A DNA stretch of 64,000 bases from Zerene cesonia (taxonomy: Eukaryota; Arthropoda; Insecta; Lepidoptera; Pieridae). A model generated the notes under the pieces. That model was not told where the DNA came from. It made no database searches and saw only the letters and a list, made by a program, of their open reading frames with translations. Below, piece after piece: positions 1-15,300 of the stretch. Positions within the stretch are counted from its first letter, which is position 1, and every line of letters starts with the position of its first letter. The position numbers and the translations under genes are program-made. Location of the stretch: positions 558,001 through 622,000 of the forward strand of contig NC_052110.1 in NCBI RefSeq assembly GCF_012273895.1, given 5' to 3'.

Positions 1-219
1 TTATATTTCATCCAATACGGTCAACGGGAAGATAAGATGATACATAGAAAGAAAGCCTCCCACATTGCAGTAGCTTTAAGTCAATACAGATGTTATTGCC
101 ACATAACTGTGTGTTAACAGATAGACAAAATATGTATATACACACTTCAGCTATATATGAATAAGAATTAAACTTTATATAAGTTGTTTCAGTTATATTT
201 TCATAAATATATAGTCTAC

Positions 220-343
220 CTGTAATGTATGTCTGGTCATCGGATGGTATTGTCCATTGGCATTATTACTAGGCTTTTGTCTCAACTGCACTCCATTCCG
301 GTCGATGTTAGCATACTCCACTGCGGATGGTGTTCTGCTGCTC
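220..343 (-). CDS. smash: smash exon, last one inside the window
   Basis: One base completing a split Arg codon plus 41 codons (SSRTPSAVEYANIDRNGVQL to MTRHTLQ), acceptor atttcag and donor ACAG|gtagac, phase 0 at its end. It continues to exons left of position 1, where the LIM domain should be. Confidence 0.82.
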
Positions 344-3300
344 CTGAAATTTACGAAAAAATAACTAAAATTTATATTTAATTGTTTTTTTAAAGATTTC
401 ATAGTTTTTATTCTACACCATACTGGATATAGTTCAGTAGTTTCGAAAATTAGTACGGCTAACCTTGATAAAATATATAATATTATATAAAAATATATTA
501 TGTCATTGGCTAGTTCAGGAATCCATTGTAGTAAGAGTAAAAATAGCATTGTTCTGTTCTGAGAACTCTGATCTCAAACTTATATTTCTTTCGAAGGTAG
601 CTTACCTTCATATTCAAGACCGGCTTATCGATCTTATCCTATTATATACGAGGAAAGAAGTTGTTCGTAAGAGATAAAAATTAACATGCAAAATTATTTT
701 ATTTCGTTCATCTTTTATTATTTATGGACTTTTAGTACTACGAGTATTTATGCTAGCGTCATAACCCAAGCTGAATATATTTTTATCATTCAGCAGAGTA
801 GTATAAATAACAAGTAAGATATTTTATGTTTACTAAAAGAACAATTACCTCATAGTAATTTCCCTCTCTATGGACTCCCGGCTTTTTGGTTTCGGAGGCA
901 GCACAGGTTGAGCCGGTCTCACGACGGTCGGTACAGGACGCCTCTCATACTTTTTATCGTCGTACAATACTTTCCTACTTTCCTCAACCCCAAAATGACT
1001 CTGAATGTGTTCTTCAGACACAAACGGCTTACGCTTAAGGCTTTCATCTATGATTGGCTTTTCTAGCAAAGGTGGTGGAGGCTTATGTAATGGACTATGC
1101 TCTGCTAACAGCAAATTAGGCATAGAATGCCTGTAATTCTGGATCCCCTTCGATCTTTGGACCTTTTCTGGTGTACTGGCTATTGAAATGTCTTGAATGG
1201 ACTTCTGGATGATCCGATGCTGGTCTCTCAATAAATTCTCCTTTTGCCTCCTTAGTTCTTCTTGCTCGAGCTGGAGGAGTTCTCTTTCGAAACGCAGTAC
1301 TTCCTATTTTTAATTTTGGGATTAGTTGATTGCGTTTGTCGTATGTGGGTTAGTACAACGAATAGGTTAGTGCAAAGCTCGGTTTAATTTAATTTAGAAA
1401 CGATTGTTTCATAGTTTTCAGTTTACACTGCCAGTGGAGTGATGAAATAGCATGAGTTATATAAGTCAACCACTTCTAAAATCCAATATTTACAAATATG
1501 AAACGGGAGATTTGGTGTGTAAACCGAAAATTATGTACACTATGAAATTAATAAAAGATTTTTTAGTGAAAAACATCAATCACCTTTGTGTGAGCATCGT
1601 CAAAATGCCCGTCTGGCCAATCGTCGTTAATGCGAGCAGTCTGTAAATGTACACCATAGCGGCCATCTTGTTTAATGTTATTTACACACATAAAATGGCG
1701 GGTGGAAACCACTACATCAATATTATAATATGATTTCAACAATGAATATGAGAAATTGTAAAAAAATTAGCAGAAATCAGATAAACATTAATGGATTCGA
1801 TTGTTTTAAAATTAAATGTACTTTAAGATTGCATAACCTTATATTATACGTGCAAGTGCATTCTGAACAAATGGGTGCAACTACTGAGTGCAAATAAAAG
1901 GCAGAATATACATTTAAATAAATATTATTTATTAGGCAAGATACGGTGTGATACAATAAACTTAAACCGAACTAAATACTTATCATCATATTTTTGTATT
2001 TTATATATTTTTTAGAAAATATTCTATTACTATTATAAATTATTATACAAGCATTATAAGCAGTGCTAGTTATAGCAGCGTTATTTAACATATTATACAA
2101 TTAATTAGAGTGTTTATATAAACCATAACCAAGAAATGATCATTCATAAATTACGTCACATGTCAGAGGGGGACGAAGAGGGAGGAATGTACCTCGTATT
2201 ATGTGACGAGGGATATTAAGGGCTCTGTAACGTCACATGTCGGAACTGTAACGCTCAATTGTCTACTTTTATATGTAATGGAAAACTATATGGTATAAAA
2301 AAGGCAAAAGAAAAAATTTGAATCTTTCTGACGTAACTTATAGATTATCCGTTATATAAAAAGTGACTGATTATTCAAATACTTAAGTATTTCAGTAAAA
2401 AAAACCTTCGACAGGCGTGAGTAATCGGTCGCCTTTTACAAAAAAATCACGGTTCGTTTGCAAAGCGGTAATCCCGTAACCATCGAATTAGATAATCAAA
2501 TTACAAAACCTGATATAACCGTTAACAAAATATAATTTTACACAGTTCTAACTTAACGTTACAATGTGGATACAACAGAACGTTTTATACCTCTAAATAA
2601 TATTCAAACAAATAATATAACTATAATCAATCTTTAACATCCCATTAAATCTATCAACGATCAACAAATGCAAGATTCATTAGAAAATAATCTTCAGACT
2701 ACTTCACGAAATGAAATAACGAAGATAGGAAAAGATAAAGGCATTATAAAACTAGCAAAGACCAGTGGCATACAACTAATTTATCGGACCACAAATCTAC
2801 ATATTTGGTATGATTAAGATAATATAATTTAATATCTCCTACTCGTCGCTTACCTGTTGCTGCTGTAATTTTTTGTCCAAATGATCTATTTTGGGGTCTT
2901 GGGCATTTGGCAAATCAGTGAGTTTGTTCGTTAGGTCTTTAGCGAATGTTTGATCTTTATTTCTCGATGTTTCTTCTTCGTCTGATGTTACCGTTATTTG
3001 GATGTATGGCTGAAAATGTTTTTAGCCATTAGTTTCAGATATCAATATGAATAAAACATTGTGTGTATTAATATATCACATAATATGTAATAACTAAAAC
3101 TAAACGTTATTTAATAGTGTGTACTGTAGAATTAAATGACTCTGTTTAAAACTACCTAATAATTGAAAAGTTTTATTTATCGAACCAAATTTGTTTTTTT
3201 ATTATCACAATTGTTAACGTATCGGCCTTCCGAATTATTTAAAAATACCTTTTCATCAATGAGTCATATTTATAGGTAAGCCATTTTTATTGCTTACTCA

Positions 3301-6300
3301 CGCACCTGCTGCGATGCAAATTCAATCCTATATCTATATAAATAAGGTACATAACTCACCTCACTGTTCTGTCGGCTGTGTGGAGCAGAGGTCTCCGGGG
3401 AAGATCCCTTGTACCACGCTTCAGCAGATGGTCCTCTATCGATATCGACCCCAGAGTCCCTGCTATCTCTCAACTTCGCATCCATATCATGGGACAAGGT
3501 TTTCTTGTATAACAGCTTTTCGATCTTCGTTTCCTCTTGCAAGAAGGAAGTGATGTCAGGTCGAGGAGCTAGTGTCAAGTCGACGTCTAGATAGCTGTCG
3601 TCCTGCCCTTCGATGCCGAGGAAACTGGTGCGCTTGTTGCGTATCTCTTTCTTGATGCGGCGCGCTGAGTTTGTGTGCTTGAAATTACCCTGGAAATTAA
3701 GATGATAGATTCATATATTTAAGACCAATATCTATGAATGGTGTTCTAATGTTATCAACATAATAGTACGTATCTTTTTGATAATGATAATCTAACACAC
3801 GTGTCAGAGAGAAAAAAAGTCTAAAATATGTTACTACCTACTACGGTACTACCGCTAGGAATATTTACAATTACGTCTGTTTCCTCATAACTTATCGATT
3901 ATTGATTTAATCTACAAAAAGCAATTTAAAATAAGATCTGCCTACATTCAATAACCACCAAAATTTCCTAATCAATCAAATATGGATATAATTCTACTTA
4001 CATTTCCCAGCAACTCATCTTCGGGATTGTCTTCTGCCGGTGGCGGTGGTGGTTTTTCCTTGGGCGGCTCTAAAACATTCGTCGGCAAATCTAGCGGAAA
4101 CGCTCCCGCGTCCACTACGTTGTTCTGTCCGAATATATCAATATTCTCATACAGAGGCGTCACCGACACTTTGTTATTGAAATCGAATTCATCCTTGTCA
4201 GCAGACTCCGTTTTACTCTCATCTAATTTGCCATCGTCGTTCATCGTAATTTCCACACTTTCTTCCGAATCGAGCTCTTTGAACGCCAGTTCTAAAGCGT
4301 CAATGACCTGAAGTTGGAAAGGGTGGTAAAGAAAATGATTCAGAAATAGACAATGAAACCACTACAAAATAAAATAAAGCACAATTCATTCAAAGGAGAA
4401 AACCAGAAAATAACAGAAGTAATACATGCGAACGCAATGGGTTGAACACCAAATGGACATTTAGCACAAAATGCGGCGGAAATGCGTGTTAGTTATGAAG
4501 CGAACTCTACATATTCTTACCTCACTGAGCCCATCACCAAAGCCGATGAATAATCCTAACACATTGAAACAAGCCTATTCCCAGAGCGGCTACACGTGAC
4601 TAACATAATCACTAGATATGGGGCCTGTTTACTCGAGATATGAATGGTTTAGATAACGTTGTTTTATCATACAATCAACTAATGCACTGATTTCTGAAGT
4701 ATCGTCGGGACGGACTTGACTATTATGTACGGTACACCTCTATACAATATTTAAACGTATATTACATTGATGAGGATATAAAATACATAAATAAAACTCA
4801 TACATAACATATAACATATATTTTCGATAATGAATTTACAGATATTATCACGAACAGAATTATCTAAAATACTAATCGTATAGGGTCTACATGAAAAAAT
4901 AAATCATACAATCGACTTTCTAATGGGCACTGATTTAACCCTGTTTTATTACTACTCGCTAATGAATTGTGATATTTAATGTATTTTTGTATGTATTGTC
5001 GAGTGCTGATTGTTATTCGTTTTAGCACATGATGTTTTAGTACGAAAATATGATCATTTAGTGATAGTAAATATGACTTAAGGAAAAACAGTTGTATAAA
5101 AAAATCGTTCACCAAAAGGATTGGAAGACGGATTTTTTTGGAATAGATTGCATTAAAATCTAGAACTTTAACCTAATACAAAATTATCATCTAGCTTGCT
5201 TTCGCAATATATGAGAACGTGTATCAGGCACTAGAATAAATGACAAGTTAGTTTATTCCGTTACTGCTATTATTTGTTACTTGACTCGGTTTGACAGATG
5301 TTATTTTGTTATTTATTAATAAAATCGTTTTTCTTCTATTAGGTTCGATGCATCTTTTAGTTCGTTTCTGCCAGAATGGATTATAATCTTGTGAAGTACT
5401 TACCGCGTCGTCACTAGCTGCATTACTGGGAATATTACGATTATCATTAGACAAAGGTACATTATTACATGGGACATGACTTTGAGCTTTACCTACGTTG
5501 CTCTCAAGTGAAGCTACATTAATGGCCTTGTTAGTATGTGAATTTTGTTCGATAAGTGACCTTAATGTTTTAATGGAATTCTTTGGCGAAATGTTAGTAG
5601 TTGTAATATTAGAGACAGTTACCATTGGCATGCTTTTGTTAGTAGAATTGTTGCTGTTAGTGTCGTTTGCATTAGACTCGCTAGAGTTGGTCCCAGCACC
5701 AGAGTTTAAGTTGTTGCATATTTCATTCAAGTTTAGATGTATAGTCATTTTGCCCTCAAACACCACCGCATCACCATCTGACGCATTTGAGACTGGCTCA
5801 TTGAGACTTACACTGGAATCTTGATTATCTAAGCTTTTTAGCGTGTCTTCATCTTCCTTGTCTACTTGTATCTCAGTCACATCTTCGGTTACGCTCAGTT
5901 CTTCGGGATGTGACATCGCCTGTGTGTAGTTGCTAGCGCTGTCAGTATCTTCAGTCTTATTATCTTGATCGCAAACTTCTTCGATAAACAAATCTTTGTT
6001 ACACTCAAATTCTGTAGCATTTTCCGCGGACTCCTCAACTTTTGGTTCCAATGTTAGACCATCTTCATTCGAGGATTCGTATTCGGAAACTTCAACCATA
6101 GGTTCTCCAATGGGAGAAGCTACTTGAGTAAGATCAGCTATGTCATCTGCGGGCGCACAAGAGTCTCGAGCTGTATGTATACCGCTGTCTTCTGTTTCAA
6201 TGTCACTTGGAATAGTGTTATTTTGCATCTCAGCACAATCGAAATCTTCCAAACTCTGGACCCTTTCAAATGAACTCGGGGAAGCTTGATCGTTTATGTC

Positions 6301-9300
6301 TAAACTATCTAAAGACCGACAAAAGCTTTGCATTTGACTTTCTAATCCAGACAGATTTGTTTTAAGTGAACTATCCGTGACCTTATTTTTAATATTGTCT
6401 TCGGTTACATTAGATGCATCCAAAGTATTGTTTATTTCTTCTTCAACGGATATTCTGGGTATTTCTTTGTTTTTTGCTGCATCAAGACATGAAAGACGTT
6501 CTTTAAGACTCATAGACACCTCTTTGACGCCAGTTTTTGTTACTTTCACTTCTTCTTCTGACGTTTGTGATTTGAGACTGGAAAGACGTTCCTTTAGGGA
6601 TTTCGTATTACTCAGATCTCCGTTAGAAAGTCTTTTAACTTTCTCAGGCTCAGTTGTCTTAACTTTTTCCAAACAAGATAAGCGCTCTTTTAATGGCTTC
6701 ACTTCTGTCGGTAATTTTGTAAGATCGCTTATAGACTTTTGCACTTGACTTTCTTCGGTGAATTTTTCTAAGCTATACAGTCTTTCTTTGATCGATTTTT
6801 TGTTGGCAATTTCAGGTAATTTTGATTTGTTGATTTGTGATTCTTGCGAATTCTCGCGTTCGAACTGTTCTCTTCGTTTATGTATGTCTACTTTAGGCAA
6901 GTCTTTCTTTGGGTTGTTATTTTTTAAATCATTCGCTCTCTCCTGTTGGAAGGAGGATAGTTTCTCTTCTATTTTGTTACTCACAGATGTTCTTATTTTA
7001 TGTATATCACCGTTCGATTTGTCTGGTGACTTTTCCTTGCTGTTATTAACAACGGTTTTAACAATGTTGCTATTAGTGGTCGAAATGATTCTAGACTTGT
7101 ATCCTTCTATTGCACCTTCGTAAGTGTATTCTTCTGGCTCGGGGGAGCTTATGGTCGTGGTTGTGCATGTATCGTATTCGTTGGCACTGGATCCCATTTT
7201 TCGGTTGCTGTCATAATTAGACATATTGTCCATATCCGAATGGTTCTTATCAAGGTCCATACCGTCACTCTGAAAACACAAAAATTTAATTCAAACTCAA
7301 TTTCCTTTAACTTACTTTAACTTAAGATCAATGGTGTGCATACAGTGTAGCATTTTAAATTCATGTTATACTTTTTTTGACTACCGGTCTAGGTAGAATA
7401 ACTTTGAAATCACTATACTTACAGCTAAGCTGTGAGTATCACAGTCTTCACTGAGGCTGCTCTTCGTGCTGGATGTACCGATCCCGAGGTCACTCAGATC
7501 GTGGGCATCGTCCTCAGTGTATAAGGCTAGCGGATTCCGCCGTCTACGCCCAGCTCTAGAACAAAGAAAAACAAGTTTTAAATACTGGTTTATTAGGGAT
7601 TAGTTTTGTAAAAGTGCTTCGAATAAAATTGTTTATTGAGTTTCTTGTTAACTCCCTTCGGTAGGATGGCATTTCAAAACTGTGTTTGGCATTGACTTTC
7701 AATTAGAAACAGAGTCGATTTATCCAATGATAAAGTCAGAAACATTGTTTAAAACTTATGGCTTGAAATTCTTGCTTTATTTATCCCACATTTTATGTTA
7801 TAATTGAATACAAATAACCGAAAGTCTCCTACGTTCGGTTATTTGTATTCAAATTCGAAAATACATAGTACAATATGAAACTTCTCAAAACATCAATATT
7901 TAAATTATAAATAAAGACTCATAAAAAACTACATACAACAATGACCAATCACTTTATTATTTCAAGTTCACGTTTGTGCTAATATTAGCCAGTGACTATT
8001 ACCACGTAATCATGAGCTGAGCTGCTAATATTTGCCTATTAGTCATTGAGATTATTTACATTTTTGTCAATAAGAAATATATAAATACGTATCAATAAGA
8101 AAAAGGTAACATTGTAACACAATCTCTATGTAATAAGATAAATCATTACTTATAATGCTTAAATTGCGTTGCTTCTTCGACTACAATGATTTTCATTTTA
8201 GTACGGTATTTTAGAAATTACGTGGAATATTAAAAACTAACAATTTAATTAATTATCATATCCACAGAGGTTATATAGTCAAAAAAAAATGTCATATTCA
8301 GATGAAATACATACATCGATACACATCATTACAAATTAAATGCTAACTGACAGTCGATAAATATAAATCAGAGTAAACAAGAGACAGGTGTATTACTCAG
8401 TGACATTGGACTAGATGCATATGTAATTTGAAAATTCAGTGTTACGCAACCAAAACTGGATGCTAGTAACATCGTGTGCAATTTAGGATGGGCTTTCTAT
8501 TCAAATGTCCAAAAGTGTTACGGCGAAAGTACTAGGTGTGTATTTTCACTTTTCTTTCCTACACGAATTATGGATTTGATATAAGCGATGTGACCGTTTG
8601 TGTATGTTTGTATCACGATTATTGCGACGCCGTGGCTTGTGGAGATTATGAGATATACTTTCTATTGTTTATTTTTTTTATTATTTTAATTGTAGTGCGA
8701 AAGAAATCTTAATTCGTTTGTTGATTTTGTTTTTATAATTGACATGTTTTATGGATATCAATTAGCGTCTAAATAATTTTTAAATAATTATATTATTGAA
8801 CCGTTCTCTGAATTTGTAAGATAGATTTAAAAAGATTTATTTTCAATGTTATGTTTTTACTACGTATTTATTCAGACGAAATGGTATACACGGAATACTT
8901 AGTAAAATAATACGGTTTAGCGAAGAAACAAATGATCTATCCTTTCATAAATTATAATAACATTTGAACATTTAAAGAAATCGTTTGAAAACAATACCCC
9001 TTACATAATCGCACGTGTCACGTCAACAAAAAAAGTCGCAATGCTCTGTCCATTACAAAGCTATATCGTGACTGGCCTGACCTATGCATACATGAACTTA
9101 GCCTATACTTAGACCATAATATGGTATCATTTAAGTTACATCATTTAGCGAAACGCAATAATTTCGAATAACCCTTTCTAATGGCTGTGAGCTGGACATG
9201 TATTATTTTGTAATTATTTTTAACGGATTTTTTGTCACGCATGATGGTTACGCGAGTTATTGTTTAGTTTAAACGGAGTGATCATTATAATAAAGATTCA

Positions 9301-12300
9301 GCTAAATTTATTAAATAAAATGTGTATGCCGGAATTTGATAAAAAAATCAAATCAATAATGTATTTCCCAACAAAACAATGAACAAAACCGTGGATAGAA
9401 CGTAGCACCTATATGCCTATAAAAGGATCTGATGGGAACACAAGAAACGTGTGCGCAATTTGTACAGGAATCGAACCTTGATCACGAGAGCGTGAGGTGC
9501 ATCACGGATCAATTTGCTGCCGCGGCGAGGATAGCATCGTGCGACCGCTTTGCAGATCAAAAGGATATACGACTGTTGAGGGTGCTTTACTATGTATTTT
9601 GTTTGTCCATAAAGTTTTGTATGCATATATATTAGGTATCCTATCCTACTAATATTATAAATACGAAAGTTTGTAAGGATGTGTGTGTGTTTGTTGCTCT
9701 TTCACGCAAAAACTAACGAAACGATTGCAATGAAATTTAGTACGTAGATAGCTGAACAACTGGAATAACATATAGGAATAACTTTTTATCCAAATATTCC
9801 TACAGGATACGGACTTACGCGGGTGAAACCGCGGGGCGCAGGTAGTATGTTATATATATTATATGCTATTTGGCTTGAAATAACATGTACGACATATTTA
9901 TATTTAATAAGAAACTTATCTATCCTCAAATTGTGAGAAATAGATCAAATTTAAATGGGACTAAACGGAAGGTCAGATTTCAAATATAAAAATGTGTTTT
10001 TGCATTTGTATGGGCTACGCTATTACAGGTGAACTACTTGTGTATAGACTTATGTTACAAATATGATCTTATTTTCGATTTATGGACCATTTTTTGGTGT
10101 GAAATAATAGCTTCCTTAAAAACATTTGAATTAATTACGGTGAAATTCTGTTTTCAGTTGAATATACTTTACCGCCAGCTCACAAATGAAACCGCTAGAT
10201 AAAGTAATAAAGGCATAAGTATAACATGTCACAGAAAGTGTAATTTCTTAACACTATTTGCGGTGAGCTCGAATTGCAGCAGAACATACCGCAAAATCGC
10301 CGTTTCGTAAGTGTTTATACCGCTATTTAACAAAACATGTTATAATATTAAATATACCACTAGAAATTTACATTTTTTTGCGTCAGTGACATCAGAAACG
10401 TATCTGAGTTAAAATTCACGTAAATTATATTAATTCAAAAATCATCCAGTGTAGTTGTACAGCTTACATGGGTTAACTAAAGCACTGGTTTAGGTAAAAT
10501 TTCAAATGAATAGGCTACCTAAAGATGCCTCCCTAAATGATTTTAAAAGAGGATAAAGTTGTCGATGGTTTCATGAGACACATCTGTTGTTCATTAACTA
10601 TAACATCGAGCTATCAGTTATCACAGTGTTATCCAAACCCGTCGAGCCGTTCGTGACTGGACAATAAAACAAACTTTCACGTCATATAGTACCTACGCAT
10701 TATAGCGAAGTGACAATAGCATCCCAGTAGAATTATAGCATGTGGTAATTCTCGTAATACTTAAGAGACATAAATGTTATATAAAGCCTATAAGGTACTG
10801 TTATGTCATCTCCCAGCAAGTCATAATGTCCTGGTATGACTGTCACCGTAGCAGTAAAACATATTCAAATGAAATCACAACAAACAAAACAATAACCGAA
10901 TTGTTTGACTGATAATTAATTAGAATAATCTTGAATTTTATAATTCTCTACAAAAAAGGACCTCCCTGGGGGGAGTTCACTCTAAATTCTATAATGAGAC
11001 GAAATGACAATAATTTCCTATCAAACACAAAAATAATCACGTCGGTTGAAAACCCACGCAGTTAACGAGCAAGAAAGCAAAAAAAAAAAAACAGTAAAAT
11101 TGAACGATTTATTAACGAAAAACACATGAATTGGCAGAATCTTCTTCTTCAGGACGTCGGTTGGAAATTACTTCTATTTAAGACACTATTAAATCCGGAA
11201 TTCATTTTTTTTGATACATCCATCAACATGGCACAAGTCACGTTTAACTTGTACTTGTACTTGTTGAATTTTAACTCGTAGATTTCTCTAGTATTTCGAC
11301 AAAATCACGACCACGTATGTGTTTACTCGTGGATTTTTGCACGACATGACAATGGCTATAACAACGTTAGACAATCGTATGACGGTCCTTTTGTGTCGCA
11401 ATCTGTTTGTTCTGTGAGAATTATTAGCGGGAAAACTGTATTGTGTGACCGGCGGCTGTCGCTCGATGGGAAAATGTGATTACTTTATACCTAGATGGTG
11501 TAAAGTCATAGAGTAATGTTATTTAGCGTGATGACCGTTCATTAACCAATCAATGTTGGTAGATACTTTAGTTAATATATAGCTATAATATCGTAGCTGA
11601 CCCGGCAAACGCTGTTCTACCTTATTCTTATCATTTAGGGGTATGAAAAATAGTTGGCCGAATCTCAGACATACCCAATATGCACACAAAAATCATAAGA
11701 ATCTGTCCAGCCGTTGGAGGAGTTCGGTAACTAACATTGTGACACAGGAATTTAATATATAGGTAAGATTTAAATTTTTATATCTCATTTCCTTTAAACA
11801 AATTATAGTATGTTGATATTACTTCACACCTATACATAGTTTTTGTTTAAAACAAGCGAGTTAAAGTATCAAAAGATCTATTCTAAATTAAATTATGGTT
11901 GTCGATTATTACGTTAAACATTTGAAACGCAATTAATTAATTAAACTATTAACCCCAATGTTTATACATTCACGTGATATCGGACGGACTGAGTTTAAAC
12001 ACATACTCATGATGATACATCGACCTTAACCTTCAGAAGGTTATAATATATGTATTTATAAAAGTATTTCTTAAATACAAACAAGAGTATTCCTATTTCA
12101 TAATATGTACTTTTGCATTACAAGGGGACGGAATATAACTGTTTCACCAATGACTTGGATCTATGTAAGGCTTCTACCAACTATGATGGAGTAAAGACAT
12201 CGTTCATCTGGCTTGACTAGTGTCCTTAAGGGCCTTTATACACGAGTTTTTAGTACTAATAAAGTCATTAATTAAAAGCTTTTAGAGTAATTCTTCATAA

Positions 12301-15300
12301 TAATGCGCATGTTAATCTCACGTTCTGGGAGTGTACTTATTTATTTAATTTCAATAAAAAATTAGAATACATACATGTTTGTTAGAAACAGAAAATAATA
12401 ATGATAATTTGTTAGTAAAGACAATTATACACAAAAATTAGTTTTAAAAATGTTTACTATCTTAGATGAATGAAAAAGCTATTGATATAGTGATTTAGGA
12501 TGCTTAAAACCGATTGATTTCAATGTATTTAACCTACCATAACCTGCATTTATTATCATAAGAACAGAAACCACATAGATCTTTTTATCAAATATTTAAC
12601 AAGACAAGCTGTTTCAGCTTGTTAGGATAATTTTATCTCATTAAACCGTCTCCAAGTGGGTGGCTAATACAAAACAAAACGAGAGCTCACTGCACAAAGC
12701 GCCTAACGCTTTCCAACGGCATTTGCGACGTATTTGGTAACCAGTAAGGCAGGAAGCTCTGATGAAGCACCGCTTTTTTGGCGCGAGCCTTACCGTGGCA
12801 ACTGCATGTGACCGGGAGAAATTCCGTGAGAATCGTGAAAATCCACGTTATCTCGCTTTTTTTTGCTGGCGTTACTTGTAGCTTGTGGGGAATGTACTGT
12901 TAGGGACATGTTTTGCTGACGGCTGATTTTTGGAGTAGGTATTATTGTATAATTACATCAATTGTTGAGGAATGTTTTTGAATAAACGACAATAGGTATA
13001 GTTCACAAATGTACATTACTTGTTTAATCTATTTTATATCTAAAGAAATTTATAATATAAGGTTATTTATTATACATAAAGTCAGTTAAAGCGAATAATC
13101 TCATTATACATAGTTTTGATGTAAACTTTGGCCTTCAAGCTGAGTTTGTAAATGAAGTAAGTTACAAATTTAGACATGTGAACTGTATGCAACAATAAAA
13201 CATTCACATAACGAGCTCAGCAATTAAAATAAACACTAAAGTTCAGACTTTATGAGGTATCTTTATACCTAATATATATTTAAGTATTGACGTCAACGCG
13301 ATTTATAAGGCTATATGTCCTCGCAGATTTGTGTGGGTTTTCACTATAATGTGGGCGATATCACTAAGTAGGCTTTTTCACTAAACATACCTTATTTTAA
13401 TATAAATAATGATCGTCGTATTGTTTATCAAATTGACTGAGGCGTTTAAAGTACTTTGTTTCTTTCGTTATTAATAATCCTACTAGTCCTATCCTACTAA
13501 TATTATAAATGCGAAAGCTTGTAAGGATGTGTGTGTGTTTGTTGCTCTTTCACGCAAAAACTACTAAAACGACTGTAATGAAATTTTGTGCGTAGACAGC
13601 TGGACAACTGGAATAACATATAGGCAACTTTTTATCCCGATATTCTTACGGGATACGGACTTAAGCGGGTGAAACCGCGGGGCGCAGCTAGTTATATATA
13701 AAATAACGTGATTTTTTTCTTTTCGTATTTGAATTTGGCCAATACGATTTGAAGACTGTACTGGAGAACTTTGTAAAAATTTGGTTTTATTCAATATCTC
13801 ATAACAGACTAGCTTATGAACCCGGCTTTGCTTCGGACACCTAATATTCAAGGATTTCAGGGAAATCTACTTCAATAGCTTACGTGCTACCTACTAATCT
13901 ATAAAATTACCACAAAACAGATATAAATATCCAACTTCACGTCCAAATAATCTTCTATTTACAATATTAGTAGGATGAGTCACATATTGTGTGCTTAATA
14001 AACTTTACGAATGAATTTATCGATACTTAATGCATTTGAAAGAATGATTTACATCACATATCGCAATATCCTGTTTTACAACTTACGTACGTATTTAGTT
14101 AAAGTTCTTTGGCGAATCAGTCAAAGATAATTAAGTGTATACGATAATAAAATCGTCTGAGTCACCCGACCTTCGAAGCTCAGAGTCTTGTTGATGACAT
14201 TTGAAGGAGACAGGTTGAAAATCAAAAGATACCTGTATTAATCTACTTATGTAAATGAAGTTTAAGTAAAAATAAAATAATGAAAACAATTCATCTTTTA
14301 GAAACTATGACGTTACATTTATATTACCAAATAAGAGGTTGCCGAAGTTGCTATACAAAAAATGTAACGTATAGGTGATAGAATATTCTAGATGATTCGT
14401 GGTGACGTCACAGAAGCAAGCGGGGAAAGAATGGTCCCTTCTTTAAGTGCGCACTACGAAATCGCTGAAGATACTCCTCTAGATTCCTGCTAGCCTACTA
14501 CATGCAGAGAGAAAGAAAACGCTTCCACATAAATATTGTCAGGCCCTACCATAGTACTAGGAAAGCAGAACTGTCTAGGAGATAATTCACAGTGACGTCA
14601 TAGAAGTTGTAGGAAGGCCTTGAAATCATTTTATTGTTGCAGATTATGACAGTGAAGGTACTTCTAGGGATTCCTAGTAACCTAGTACATATAGACACAA
14701 GAATATTGCTTGCATACAAAAATTATGAGGACCTCGTATTTTACTAGGATTTTAGAACAGATGGGATGGGATGGGATGCTTCAAAATGACGTCACAGAAG
14801 TTGGCGGGATAACGTAATTTCCCGTGTGTGCATTATATGACGGTAACTTCTGTGTATTTCAACTGATCTGTGCATGCAGACATAGAAGCAATGCTTCGAT
14901 AAAAAAAAATGTGTAGCCAGACTACACGAGGTCTATTATAGCAGAATATTTCAGTATACGTTTCTATAAATTAGATAATAATTTCGTCATAGAAATTGCG
15001 GCAATCCATGGCATCATAATACTTATACTGAATTAAAACTTCATTAAAGGTACTTTTCTATGACTGCTCAGCCACTACCATAAAAATATTTATGACTTCT
15101 TGAATTTTAAGTTGTCCTCGCGTTACCAGGACCGTCAGAGGTCGTTCGGCCTTTGTATATTATATTCGTAATAATGCGACATATATCATTCACATATATG
15201 TACATAGGTATCATTATTCATCACGCTAGGCGTTAAGAAAACAGGCCGTGACGTGATTAGTGCAATCGTATGACTGACGGTCATTATATAAGCTAGTACT

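Noticed and set aside
1..219. LIM domain or last exon at the left edge
   Set aside because: No Cys/His zinc pattern or exon-like frame; the LIM domain must lie outside the window.
3982..4311. 109-codon plus-strand frame
   Set aside because: Mirror of the smash exon at 4307-4002; poly-Gly/Ser is the antisense of its Pro and acidic codons.
5498..7123. Several plus-strand frames of 108-123 codons
   Set aside because: Antisense shadows of the 622-codon smash exon.
12805..12830. 8-nt microexon TTGCCACG between cag and gtaagg (minus)
   Set aside because: Splice-like bases are expected by chance, the length would break the frame, and nothing else supports it.
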